Shown: positions 1 through 10,557 of the stretch, in pieces
How positions within the stretch are numbered: the stretch's first letter is position 1
Layout of the letters: every line of letters begins with the position of its first letter
Assembly (NCBI RefSeq): GCF_000003605.2
Contig: NW_003151797.1
Coordinates: 11,550 to 36,135 of the forward strand
Origin: Saccoglossus kowalevskii
Lineage: Eukaryota > Hemichordata > Enteropneusta > Harrimaniidae
Direction of reading: 5' to 3'
Length of the DNA: 24,586 bases
Made by a program: the position numbers and the translations under genes
The notes under the pieces: model-generated
Told to the model about the DNA's origin: nothing
The model's input: the letters and a program-made list of their open reading frames with translations, nothing else
Database searches by the model: none

Positions 1-370
1 TCAGGGATAATATAATCCTTCATTATGTATGTTACAATTACTCTATATGTATTACTTGATTTTGTTTTTTGTTTTATACGCATTCTAATATATTAAATAG
101 TATTTATTATACATCTGTCACCGTAACGCCATAAGTTACAGCGTGCCGTAATTTGCGGTATTTTACGGGGTATTTTCATCCTACCATATTAGGAAATGCG
201 AATTCCATATATGGAATGATAACGCGCGTAGGCGTCCTCTAATAATAAAAACAAACATGGCTGCCACCAGGGTTTGACCGAACTCCATACAAAGAAGTTC
301 GCTGATTCTATTCTAAACTTTTTAGATTTCGACATTCCCATGATGTATCTTTGGTAGGAAAAGTAATAAT
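1..370. other. AT-rich intergenic DNA, no gene seen
   Basis: No open frame with coding character and no RNA gene was seen. A short ATG GCT GCC start-like string at 256 meets a stop within a few codons. Confidence 0.5.
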
Positions 371-496
371 GTTATTACGAAGATACCTCAAAGTATGCAC
401 TCAGACAGTACGCTGTCGCATCGACCTCCGCTGCGCGTCGGTCGATACTGCCGCTGTACTGTCTTCGCGCATACTTTGAGGTATCTTCGTAATAAC
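371..496. repeat. 126-bp long inverted repeat (foldback/hairpin element)
   Basis: The outer arms 371-398 and 469-496 are perfect 28-bp reverse complements of each other. The inner arms 399-426 and 440-468 also pair, with a few mismatches and bulges, leaving a loop of about 13 nt (427-439). The inner part is GC-rich while the flanks are AT-rich. I see no target-site duplication. It could be a small foldback transposable element or, if transcribed, a long double-stranded RNA hairpin. The two overlapping open frames here, one on each strand, are a by-product of the palindrome. Confidence 0.9.
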
Positions 497-1829
497 CTTA
501 TAGTATTGTATATTGAAAAGTATAAGTTATGCAGTAAATACGAACCAAATAAGACAGTCATAGCGATATATGTTAAACAAATTAAGAGAAATTTATATCC
601 ACGGAACATTTTAGTGAACATTTAGTAAAATGTAAATTGACTGTAAAGTGGCTGCAATTGCGCCGGAATTTGTTACCCGTGTTCGGGTTTCAGAACTATA
701 TTTTTGTACACACTGAAAAGTACAGTGGTATTAGGGGTTGACCAATACACATTCGTGGGTAGTTGAAAAACTAACGCCAATTATTGTTTTCATTTACTTT
801 TATTATAACTATTTGTTTTTCTCGTTTTCCCTGTAAATATTCCTTCAACATTTGTTTGTGTGATTTTATTTTTATTTGTTCCTTCAAAAATCTACCCTAG
901 ATTCTAACGGTTAATCCCTTAGTCTCCGTATTCGTATTCCCAAATAAACTCATAGTGCTCTGTATTCCAAACTCAATGGGAATCAGTTCACACAATGACG
1001 CTGTATATACTGATAATTACTAGTATATGATTGATATACGTCATCCGTGTAATCAGATTACAAACCATAAATACACGGATACAGTCAAACCGAAATAATC
1101 CTTTCATCACGTTCTATATAGAATTACCCTGGGTCACTTAGTTATAAAACGTCGTTTTTTTAATGCAATTCCCGATCCCAGAATTACTGACAGGCGCGAT
1201 GTAGTTTTTTTAGGGTGCGTAGCCAATCTAGTAACAGGCGAAGGTGGTGACACAAATATAAAAAGGCAACAGAACGATAAACAGGCAAACCCGGCAGAAG
1301 TCAGTGGCATATTTGAAACATTTTTTGTGTGTGAAAATATAGCGGAGTGAGAGGGGACAGCTAGAGAAAATATATAGGACAGCTGAGAAACATGCATTAC
1401 CAGTTGAAACAATTTGTTTTTGCTGAGAACTGAAAAAGAGATGGTACGTGTGTGTTTCGCCGAGTAAATATGACCGTGATATAGGTTTTCAACTCAAAAA
1501 ATACCCTCCAAAATGTGAAAATATTACGCCAAGAACAATTTGCATGTTCGTTTTTCTCCGGCTTAGCCTGAACTGCCCTACCTTCCGGTGTCTAAGTTGT
1601 GACCCCAGGTAACCCTTTATGCGCAAGCGCAAACGCTATCAATTCGGTTATAGGGAATTTATAAATTCCATGGTCTTTAAGAAGCGTGTCGTATTTACAC
1701 AAGAATAGCAAGTTTTTTTTTATGATGAAAATATGTATGTTTGAAGTTTGTACACTTTTAAAGTTCATTTTGTTGCATCGTTGTCATTTGTCTGCTGCCA
1801 ATCACGTTGAAGATATACCCATTGTCCAG
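497..1829. other. Intergenic DNA, no supported gene
   Basis: AT-rich sequence with several chance splice-like signals. Examples are a short open segment 694-727 after a pyrimidine-rich tract, and a 40-codon open stretch from about 901 to a stop near 1020. Neither can be linked to neighbouring exons, so no gene is called. Confidence 0.45.
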
Positions 1830-1976
1830 ACTGACTGAATGAGTGAGTGATTGTGTGTGTGTCTGTGTGTGAGTGAGCGAGTGATTGTGTGTGTGAGTGA
1901 TTGTGTGTGTGAGTGAGTGTGTGATTGTGTGTGTGAGTGAGTAAGTGAGTGGATGAATGAGTGAGTGAGTGAGTAA
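1830..1976 (+). repeat. GTGA/GTGT microsatellite
   Basis: About 147 bp of mixed GAGT and GTGT units on this strand, interrupted by ATTGTG. There is a visible larger period of roughly 20-30 bp (GAGTGATTGTGTGTGT blocks). It ends with clean GAGT units at 1961-1975. Confidence 0.9.
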
Positions 1977-4900
1977 ACTCGCCTATTTTGGCTTAGATCG
2001 GCGAATTATTCATGGAATATTATAAGAATAGCATCAACAACAGTACAACTTATAATAAATTCATACGACCAAAATTTAAAGCTGCAATATTCATTCGACG
2101 AATTATCATCCACGCAGTAATATTCAGTTATAAATCCTACCAACTCGATTACAAGTCAGAACTCCCCGGAAATGGAGCCGTAAAAATCGATTCATTTCTC
2201 ATTTCCAAAACCCAATGGTTCTGATTCAACGAGTTACAGAGCCCCACTGGACTAACAAGTGACAATATAATTTCAAGAGCATTTGAATAAATAAACCTCG
2301 CAAATCATTCCATAGCATGTTTCAATCTTTTATTGTACCACGCGCTTCCGCCAAGGTATTCTCCAAGTTAGTTATTTTTATTATATTAATTAAGTTTAGC
2401 CTTCATTTTAACAGTAGTGTTCCTTTCATAAAACACATAGTTATGCAAATGTTATGCACCTTTAGTTGATAGTACGTATCTGTAATCCATTGCTCATGCG
2501 TGTAGTTCATCGTTTCACATCATGAATTTTAGTAGTGTTTTGTACCACATCAGTAAAACAGGTAGATAATGACTTGGTGTGTACTGCAATTTTACAATAC
2601 TACAAAATTCATTTTGCCCAAATCAAAATTATTATTACTAAAAATCTCATCGAACGTCACGACAACAAAGAAGTCTGTCAAAATACGGACGGCGACTGAT
2701 TTAAAAATACACTCTACAAAAATAGCATGGTTTATTACTTTTGGTCTCCCCAGTCTCGTGAATATTAACACGATGTTATTTTTTTAATTCCCTTAACAAT
2801 TTTCCCGGCGAAACTGCTAATATGACGCAAACCCACGCCCGAATAGTATAACACCATAATCTAAATTATAATATGTGGTCTAGAAGTGTCCGACTGAAAT
2901 GGATGTTTTCGTTTCAGGTTTTTTTAGAATTGATTTATTGGTTATCATAAACAAAAAGAAGGGATAGAAAGACATTTATTTCAAAATCAGACTCCTGCGG
3001 ACAGAATACACAATGTATTCGTATACATCATATGCAAATTTCTGTTCTGAATGCCTTGTCTAACGTGGAGGGCGAACGTCGTGTTCGATACGGGCCTCAT
3101 CATGGCCCAATGCTTGTGCACGTGTGTGAAATATGTTTGTTTACGCAAATAATTGTGTACACGCTTCGTGACTGTGACGAAGGTGGCGCGCTGCGCGACT
3201 ACCGCGGCGTTTTAACAGTTAATAACACGCGGCTTATTTCTAATATGCAGAGCCATATATTAAAGCTGGTTGAATATTATCTAGTAAATATAAATCTGAT
3301 TGGGGTATATTAAAAGATAGACGTGTTAAGACACTGCTAGTTAACACTAATATTTGGTACCAAATTTAATTCAATAAAACGGACTCGGACCCAATCTGAT
3401 TAAATTAGCGTTATTTCGTTGTTTCTTTCCCGTTTCATTATTTTTTGGTGTCACTTTATTTTCCTCACTTACCGCAAAATCGCCGAGAGGTTTCGCGATC
3501 AGAGGGGACAAATAAACGAAATAACCTCACAAAGATCTTATTTTAATCAGATTGACCTATTGAGTACCCCTCTCCCGGGGGCATACAGTGCCTTGGACCA
3601 GCTGTTTATTTCAGTATGCCCCACACGTACTAGTCTCACACACACATGGCAACAAGACGAACACATACTTTTAAAAGCATAGCAATCAATGGATGTTTTC
3701 GTATATCCTCGCTTTCTTCAACTTGTCACGATTTCTATTTTGTCATCCTTTCGGCACGCAATCCTATAGCTGTACAACCGGAATCTTAACGGCCAGACTT
3801 TTAAATCTGCACGATGCCCAGGAACTAAGCAGGAATGTGACAAGAATAGGCAGTGAAAATGCTCGTTCATGGACACTCAACCTAAAATTATTAGGAGTAC
3901 AATTTATCGCGCAATTATGAATTTAGACAAAAGTCATCTTCGTTGTTTTTAGCACAGTATAAAAATGGACAAATTTACCAAAAAAAATAATATTCACCAC
4001 AATCTGGTGATTATCTACGAGAACCATGAGTATTCATCTTATAACTTTGTGTGTTTGTTTTCTACATGAGCTATGTTAAGAGTTATTTACCATACATGAA
4101 CTATTGGTGAATATATTTTAGACGATAATGATAATTTGTGTTTGTCCCGCCTCATTAATGCTCCATTCTCTCCAGTCGCCGCGTCTATTGTTCCACTATC
4201 CATACAGCCACAGTGTTTGAAACAGTGAAGGGGCGTGAATGACAGAGAATGGAACTTGTTTTATAGGTTTCACACCACGATTACAAGTTGTATCAAGGCG
4301 CTGAGCAAAGTAAACACGAATATGAATCCCCTCCATTCTGACATTCCAAACTGTTTAATTTTATATGACACTAGAGGGCTGGTTTGTGATTCGAATTTCA
4401 GCAGAAAGCAGTTTGCATGGCCAACCTTTTTATTTATTTATATGTTGTTGTTTTTTTTTAAACAAATCAACTTTTTCATGTGCCACGAAATTTAATTATA
4501 ATATCAGACTCTATATACTACGTCAATGGCGATGATAATAGTGCGGGCAGCGTCGATTTGTTGTGCCGACATTGTAACCACCGCTACCTTGTATTGCAGT
4601 TAACGTGGGCGCCCGTATTTTGATGTTCTGACATTGTTGCTGTATGCGCGAATGAATACAATACTTCTTAATATTGCAGATATTAATTTGACGGAAAAAA
4701 TAAAAGAGACATTTATTAAATTAATTACATTTGACAGTAATTCGGTACGTGCACAGTAAAGCGAGCATGTGTAGGCGGTGTTTTAATTGTATAGTCTCAG
4801 TGGACGAAGTAACAATATACAAAGGAGTTCAACAAACGAATGTATTTTCTCGGACATTCGTTGACACATATGTTTTATATTATAATGACATCACGTTCTT

Positions 4901-6043
4901 CAATGTTGTGGCAACTCAGCTGTACAACATTCGGGTAATGGTTATTCTGGATAATCGAGTGGGCGGGGGTGTCACCTTGCTAACTATATATTTACTCAAA
5001 CTATATTTTCGCACGATTTGGAGCCAAATAATAGCTTAAATTTCTTTTGAAATCGAAACGTGGTTTGTCGCACAGTTCCCGCTAGTCATATTTTTGTTTT
5101 AATCCAAACTCCAATATCGTAAACATCGTGCGCTCAGGTTTAGCAGAACAAAGTAAGGCCTGTCCTGCCACATCTAAATATTGCCCAGGGCTGAATTTGC
5201 TAGTAGTTTGTAATATAATCGTGTAGTACTTAACATCATCACGTGATCACACTGGCGTCATCGCAGAATGTCACTTGTACACAAAAATGAGTAACCCTAT
5301 ATTATAATACTTAGAAAAGGAGTTAATTAAATATAAACGTGTGAATAACTCGTCTGATTTGAGAAGAACACGTTAAATACCCGGATGAAGGCGTCCAGCT
5401 GTATACGGCATATATACGTATGTAATATTAGACAGATGGTATTAGCTCTTCCTCGTATAAAAAAAACAACTCTCAAATGTCACGTGTGAAATTGCGCAGT
5501 GCAATGCAATACAACGAACTGTCGCGCGTGCGCGTGATAACGTGAAAACTTACGAGTATGTATACCTTCATATACGTATGGGGCGTTGTGTCGTCACCGG
5601 AAGCGCTGTCCCAGCACAAACCTGTGTCATATGACGCCTTACTAGCCGATTTTGGCTAAAATTCCGCTCCGCCGCCTCTTTACAACAGTGTTTATACGCG
5701 GAACTTGATATTGCTTTTTACAATTTGGGTTGCCTTTTAATCACATATTTTTGTGAAATATTGTTTATTTAGTGAAATATTATTGTCATACATAATTCAA
5801 TTTTTGAAACAACAGAAACTAACACATAATAACGATAATAAAATTTGTGTTTGAAGTTCGAAAGTAGTTGCGTTATTTCCGGTTTCAACTAGTTCGAAAA
5901 TAGAACGTCCTTGAGCGCAAGTAAATCACACGTGGAACGCCTTCCGAACCAGACATTAGCAGCGTAAACTTATTGCAAATTTGTCCAATTTTGGGGCCAG
6001 TATGTCCTTACAATATTTCTAAGTTTTATTTATCGTTTTTTAG
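1977..6043. other. Intergenic DNA, no supported gene
   Basis: The longest open frame here, 4731-5039 plus (102 codons), has about the length expected by chance in this much AT-rich sequence. An internal segment 4801-4934 is bordered by an AG after a pyrimidine-rich tract and by a GTAATG, so it could be an exon. No compatible partner exon was found. A 3032-3313 frame lies over a GC-richer patch. An inverted pair at about 4164-4175 and 4242-4253 (CCATTCTCT and its complement) is also present. Confidence 0.4.
3183..3209 (+). repeat. GC-rich 27-bp dispersed motif, copy 1
   Basis: This matches 22584-22610 at about 22 of 27 positions, with the shared core GCGACTACC preceded by CGCGCT. It stands out from the AT-rich surroundings and probably is a remnant of a shared dispersed repeat. 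Confidence 0.45.
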
Positions 6044-6340
6044 TAAACATGCCCCTGAAACGATTTGATATACCCGTAAAATACGTGCCGGCCGACGATT
6101 CACTTCTAAACATTCGAAATTTCGAATAAACTCCCGACACACCTTGCGCAATATGCGTCAGATCGGTGTTGAAAGAACGCCGACCTGCAGCGTCAATGCG
6201 TATGGGGGCCTTATCAAACGCACGTGGTCGCGACCGCGACGAAGACCACCACCGGAAGGGAGGTGACGCAATCCTCGAATAGTATGGCTGCTGCGTCTGG
6301 TAATTTGCAATGAGACAAAAATTACTTGAGGGGGGCACGA
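6044..6340. other. GC-richer patch with open frames on both strands; possible exon
   Basis: A strong acceptor-like tract ends in TTTTTTAG at 6043. It is followed by a 27-codon frame, ATG 6049 to TAA 6127-6129 (MPLKRFDIPVKY...), that overlaps an AATAAA. This could be a terminal exon of a plus-strand gene. The same patch is open on the minus strand from 6338 to 6030 (102 codons), and in another plus frame from about 6080 to 6262. With three competing frames and no linked exon, none is called as a gene. Confidence 0.25.
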
Positions 6341-7616
6341 AATAGACTAATCAATGGGAGTGGACCACTTTCAATAGTATTATGATGTACTCAGAGACAC
6401 ATGGGTACTCTGACTAGTCCTTTGTAATGTTCTCAAATTTGTTTTTTTCATAAATTGTAATCATTGAGTGAATTTGAAGAAGAATTACGTATTCACATTT
6501 TTATGCCTGAACGCAGTATTAACTGTCAGTATTATCAGACCTAGTTACTAAATATTTGATCACTTGATAGGTTAGGCTCAGAGAATCATACATTTTTAAC
6601 GAAACACGCAGATTGCTTCAGTTTCATCGCATCATACTTCGGCCACTTGTCGCGGATCACCGGCTTCAACAAAGTCGATCCGTGTGACGTTATATTTTCA
6701 AAATTCATCTTCTTTAAAATGAATAAATCATCTCTAAAAAGAGTTTCCGGATACTACTAATTTCAGAAATGTTCCCTACTCGCTGTGTGTCACTGAAAAC
6801 ACGCAGGAATTGTCCGAAATACTCAAACATACATAATTCAGAGAAGGTCAAGATTCCCGGAGGAGAGTGTTACCAAGCAACTAGATCATTATACGCTAAT
6901 ATGTGCTAATTTTAGCAAGGAACTTCAAGTGATCAGGGAAATGTGAATGTATTTAGAAGATGCATGATACGTAACGCATTTCTAAAGGCGATACAGGCCG
7001 TTTTGCTACCTTTGTTAAAAGTGTTAGTAGTATAGTAGCATCACTACATTTCAAACAGCAAACTTCAAGTTGATTTTACAAAAGGTCGTTTTCATGAAAA
7101 AAAAAAAATGTCCTTTTCGTCCGGAACTGACCGTGACGTAATTTTACCAACAATTTTAACGTTATTTCACTCCAAAAAACATGATGATATTAAAATTAAT
7201 GAATACTACCAAAACCACAAACTTGTTCTCTTGTTTTTAGAAATGTTTATGAAGTTCAATTCAAACTGAAACTTGGCCGATATAATAACATTGTTTGCCC
7301 ACGTGACTTGAAGCCAATCATGCGACCATGTACGTACTACCACGTCCATGATAGTACGTCCATGATGCGCCTGACTCCTCTCCCACATGCCAGGTGTCGT
7401 TGCGCATTGTGTTCTTTGATTGGTTGATTGGAACAAAAGAACGAATTCGCCGGAATACCAGAGCCGACGCGCATTATAACGCAGTTCAAAATCGTTGGCA
7501 AAAATCAAACGGGGAGTCTGTCAGTGTACTGTGTCGCGCTTGTCAATGCCGTCAGATATTTTAAATGATAGTTTAAAAAAAAAAACAATCATCAATTATC
7601 ATGCAAGTGCATAATA
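6341..7616. other. Intergenic DNA with a GC-richer, promoter-like patch
   Basis: 6341-7200 is plain AT-rich sequence. The 7280-7520 stretch is richer in GC. It carries an imperfect tandem repeat (ACGTCCATGATAGT at 7342-7355, repeated from 7356), a self-complementary GTACGTACT/AGTACGT pair, and two CCAAT boxes. A minus-strand open frame at 7206-7508 covers it but has no further support. Confidence 0.35.
7419..7431 (-). promoter_or_regulatory. Paired CCAAT boxes (NF-Y-like)
   Basis: ATTGG occurs at 7419-7423 and again at 7427-7431, i.e. two CCAAT motifs on the minus strand 8 bp apart. Paired CCAAT boxes are common in animal promoters. A TATAAC string lies about 45 bp further on. No transcript start is shown by the sequence. 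Confidence 0.3.
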
Positions 7617-7745
7617 TTAAAGCGGGGAGTCGTCACCTGCGCATGCGTCAGGTGGCCATGAGCCTTTGCGTTTTTAGCGTGTGTTGTTATCGTCGCTTGT
7701 GACTCAATTCCCGCGCGTGCGCAGGTGGCGACCCTCTCGCTTTAA
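7617..7745. mobile_element. MITE-like element flanked by TTAA duplications
   Basis: TTAA at 7617-7620 and 7742-7745 brackets a 121-bp body whose ends are inverted repeats of about 27 bp. The left end begins AGCGGGGAGTCGTCACC. The reverse complement of the right end begins AGCGAGAGGGTCGCCACC. They share the core CACCTGCGCA. A TTAA target duplication is typical of piggyBac-type transposition, but the ends do not start with the common CCC of many piggyBac elements, so the superfamily is inferred only from the target site. There is no coding capacity, so it would be a non-autonomous copy. Confidence 0.7.
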
Positions 7746-9408
7746 ACTCGTTATTCCACGGTCCTGGCTGATTGTGTTCTTTTTTAAAATGATTTTAGTA
7801 ATATATTTTCGTACGTTTTTACAAAATATTGGGTTTCACATAAAACCGGAAGCATTGTGTCTCACGTGACGCATTTTGGGTAGGCGATGAGTGATAACAA
7901 ATGTCAGTTCATGATCATAGCATTTCAAAGTCTTACTCTTTTAAAATTAATTCCATAATTGTCAAAATTAATCACAGATTTGTCATAATCCATTTGCACC
8001 TCAATGCAGGCGTAAATAACCTGACATCTAGTAAAGACATTTTATTACTCATCAAATATTTATTCTGATTTAAATATTAAATTAAATGATGTGTAAGCAC
8101 ATATATATTGGATTACGGTGTTGACATCCATAAAGAGCATTGACCACAATTATTTCGTCAATAATGGAACGACGTATTTCCAATTTATTTATTAGGAGTT
8201 CTGTAATTATTTATTTGTCCAAAGATTGAAAACTTTCAAACTCGCCCATTCGCTCCACGACTCCATTATTTATTTATTTTAGAATAGACCATTTTCCGTT
8301 CACTGCGAGAATCACGCGTTATGCGTGAAATCGAACGTAAAAACAGGACAAACAAAGGTCATGGCGTTGTAGTGGCGTCAAACATCGCGTGGGATTCGAC
8401 AAACGCGAAAGTATTTTGGGGACATTTCCATGCTTAACAATGTGCTGTCCAGATTTGATGATAGACAATTTCAATTAAGTGAGGGTATTCGGAAGCAATA
8501 TTCCTCTGTCGAAGATCGGCCGGTCGGTGTGAGCTACGAAATAAAGAAATTCGAGTTCAAAATCAAATCGTTCGATTTTTGCGGCAGACGTTCGACGCGC
8601 GTCTTTCATGCATCTCGCGAGATCTCGCAATTGTACGGAAAATCACCAATTCACGTAGTGCTATTAAGGTTTGACTACTACTACTATTTTTCACATTTTG
8701 ACAAGTAGTCAAGCGAAAATTGTGTTCATTTGATCCAAAACGTATACGCACATAATATGGTTTTCAATTGGTTAATAAGTACCACGTGATATATATGACG
8801 CAATATACAACGGTTAATTTGCATGCAGTTGAACGATATCATTTCTTTTTGTTGATAAGCGTAATTTAAATTTTTTGCAATTAATTAATTAAAATAGGTT
8901 AATGTTTCGTGCGTATCTGCATGTCAATCCCACACGTCAACCTTGTTGTTACGCTTGCACGCTTTTTTTCTGAAGCTTTCGGTAAATGTAAACCGCCTCA
9001 CAATTACAATAATTTGTATTGCACACCGATTCTGAAATCCTCAGTACGAGATGAACACATAATTCAAATATGTACACTATGTCTAATGTATTAGCATTTT
9101 ATTTTTTGTCAATTGAACGGTAAATTAGACGAATATGACAATGGGCGTAGCCATTATTAAATTCGTATGGGGGTGGCAGCTTGTTGGCGGGTTGGTGGGT
9201 TTTTGTTTAATGCATCACCTTGTAAAAGGTGAATTGCGAGAAGAAATATTGTCTGTGCGAATGTGTTCAAAGAGAAACGAAAAAAAAAAAGATTTACCGT
9301 TGAAATGCCTGAAAAATATCTCACGTGAAGTGCGCCAATAATAGGTGTGCGTACCTCGCCCACCTCCATCACAACGAAATCATCTTGTAATGGTACACAT
9401 CTTCCTGG
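7746..9408. other. Upstream intergenic region with a CpG-rich patch
   Basis: 7746-8280 and 8700-9130 are AT-rich without visible features. 8320-8640 is CpG-richer and has a plus-strand frame 8430-8708 (92 codons). Its first 33 codons end at a GGT|GTGAGC donor-like site at 8528, which would make it a possible first exon. The ATG context is poor (T at -3) and no partner exon is evident, so it is not called. Confidence 0.35.
8613..8622. promoter_or_regulatory. TCTCGCGAGA palindrome
   Basis: A perfect copy of the TCTCGCGAGA element, known as a promoter motif in animals, followed by a partial repeat (TCTCGC). It lies in a CpG-rich patch about 1 kb upstream of the proposed gene start. A role here is inference. 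Confidence 0.35.
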
Positions 9409-9422
9409 GTTGCCATGGTTAC
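9409..9422 (-). promoter_or_regulatory. Perfect RFX X-box
   Basis: GTTGCCATGGTTAC reads GTAACCATGGCAAC on the minus strand. It satisfies the X-box consensus GTNRCC(N0-3)RGYAAC at every defined position. It sits 171 bp before the proposed ATG at 9593. RFX factors bind such sites in promoters of many ciliary genes, where the site often lies within a few hundred bases of the start. A second perfect match at 23537-23550 inside an intronic repeat shows that the motif also occurs without a promoter. Confidence 0.5.
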
Positions 9423-9592
9423 CGTGCCAAGGGCTTTGATTTGCGTCATGGCTTTGCGGTGACATCATCACAACGCAGTCTTGTTTAAGAGAAGCGGATT
9501 GCACAGGCTATACCGTCTTCGATTCTGCACTCAGCGTGGGAGTCTACTTTTTTTTCTGTCCTGTCACCGTCCGCGCCTTCTTGGCGGGAAAC

Positions 9593-9657
9593 ATGCTTCG
9601 TATGGTACTGGTTCTTTTGCTGGTCGTTCTCCTCGCGAGAAACGGCGATGCAAGTGA
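9593..9657 (+). CDS. Exon 1: start codon and signal peptide
   Basis: The ATG has A at -3 (GGGAAACATG). It is followed by MLRM, then the hydrophobic core VLVLLLVVLLA and a polar end RNGDAS, a textbook signal peptide with likely cleavage near GDA. Mixed Leu and Val codons argue against a simple repeat. Two donors are possible. A strong one, CAA|GTGAGT at 9654, gives phase 1. A weaker one, GA|GTAATA at 9658, gives phase 2, which is the phase exon 2 needs. With the second donor the intron to exon 2 is 32 nt (36 nt with the first), unusually short for an animal. Exon 1 may therefore join another exon instead. Confidence 0.55.
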
Positions 9658-9689
9658 GTAATAAGACATAAATTCTTTGCTTTTCACAG

Positions 9690-9776
9690 TCGTCACTGCA
9701 ACACCTCCCGCATGCCTCCGTCGCATCTCCCCCGTATTCAGCACCGCTCATGCGATGATGAGTACATCGCGTTTGG
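9690..9776 (+). CDS. Exon 2: Cys-containing segment
   Basis: A clear acceptor (TTCTTTGCTTTTCACAG) precedes an 87-nt segment that ends at a GG|GTAATT donor. In the phase-2 frame it reads RHCNTSRMPPSHLP..., continuing to CDDEYIAFG, with an N-T-S sequon and two cysteines. One other plus frame is also open, but it would end in phase 1 and does not fit exon 3. The GC-rich composition of 9480-9780 fits a promoter and first-exon region. Minus-strand frames over the same stretch (9544-9751) are probably shadows. Confidence 0.5.
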
Positions 9777-10525
9777 GTAATTGCTGACCATTACTCAGTC
9801 ATTTTTTCAAAAATAAAACCCGAAATTAAATTTACAGTGCTCATTTTTTTTTTTAAATGCTAATCGGTGTTTTGTTATATCGCATACTACCGGGAATTTA
9901 TTATTCATATCGTAGTTGTGATGTCGCAACAGCAAGGAAGTGATGGAAACGTGAACCGACTTGAAATGATGTTTTCTTCGGCAACGATGCGCCGACTCAC
10001 ACAATGAAATATACACGTTTTACGCGTAATGACACATATAAATGAAGTAACATATTAAAATGCTTTAGTGGGGCTGTATGCAATTTAACCATTGACTTAA
10101 TTAGTTGAATAATCATAGAAAATATATTAATACGAACAACTATACTATTAAAATTATTGATCTGATGAATAATAATATAGTACACATACATACCGAGACT
10201 AACAAAAAAACGAACACTGAAACTATTCTACTAGTATTGCTACATGCTTTATTTTGACTCAATTCTCGTTCAAGTTCGTACGTATGTCACCACATCACAT
10301 TGATCATGATAAAGCATTAAGTGATCATGAGTCTGTCGCGGTTCTTCATACTCCTCTTTATTTGTTTAAGCTCACTTCATCGTTTTTTTTTATTTGAATT
10401 TCTTATCAGTATGCATGCGCGCGCACTGTCCACGAAACAACAAAGATGAAAAATGTGGACGACAATTCAATAAATGTCATATATTAATAATCAATAAGAA
10501 CAGTTGGTCGCAGCAGCCTCGTTCC

Positions 10526-10526
<1 letters not shown>

Positions 10527-10556
<30 letters not shown>
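10527..10556 (+). repeat. T30 homopolymer
   Basis: Thirty consecutive T bases. It could be the reverse-strand poly(A) tail of an old retroposed copy lying to the right, but no target-site duplication or recognisable retroposon body was found. Confidence 0.9.

Positions 10557-10557
<1 letters not shown>

Noticed and set aside
4731-5039. 102-codon plus open frame
   Set aside because: Open frames of this length are expected about once by chance in this much AT-rich sequence; no partner exon in a matching phase was found.
7206-7508. 100-codon minus open frame
   Set aside because: It lies over a GC-richer, promoter-like patch where stops are rarer, has an AT-rich tail, and shows no splice partner or recognisable motif.
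9485-9751. Minus open frames over exons 1 and 2
   Set aside because: They are shadows of a GC-rich stretch; the plus strand has the signal peptide, start context and splice sites.
10328-10450. Signal-peptide-like short frame MSLSRFFILLFICLSS
   Set aside because: It runs into a T-run and a stop after 40 codons, with no good donor; AT-rich T-tracts readily mimic hydrophobic signals.
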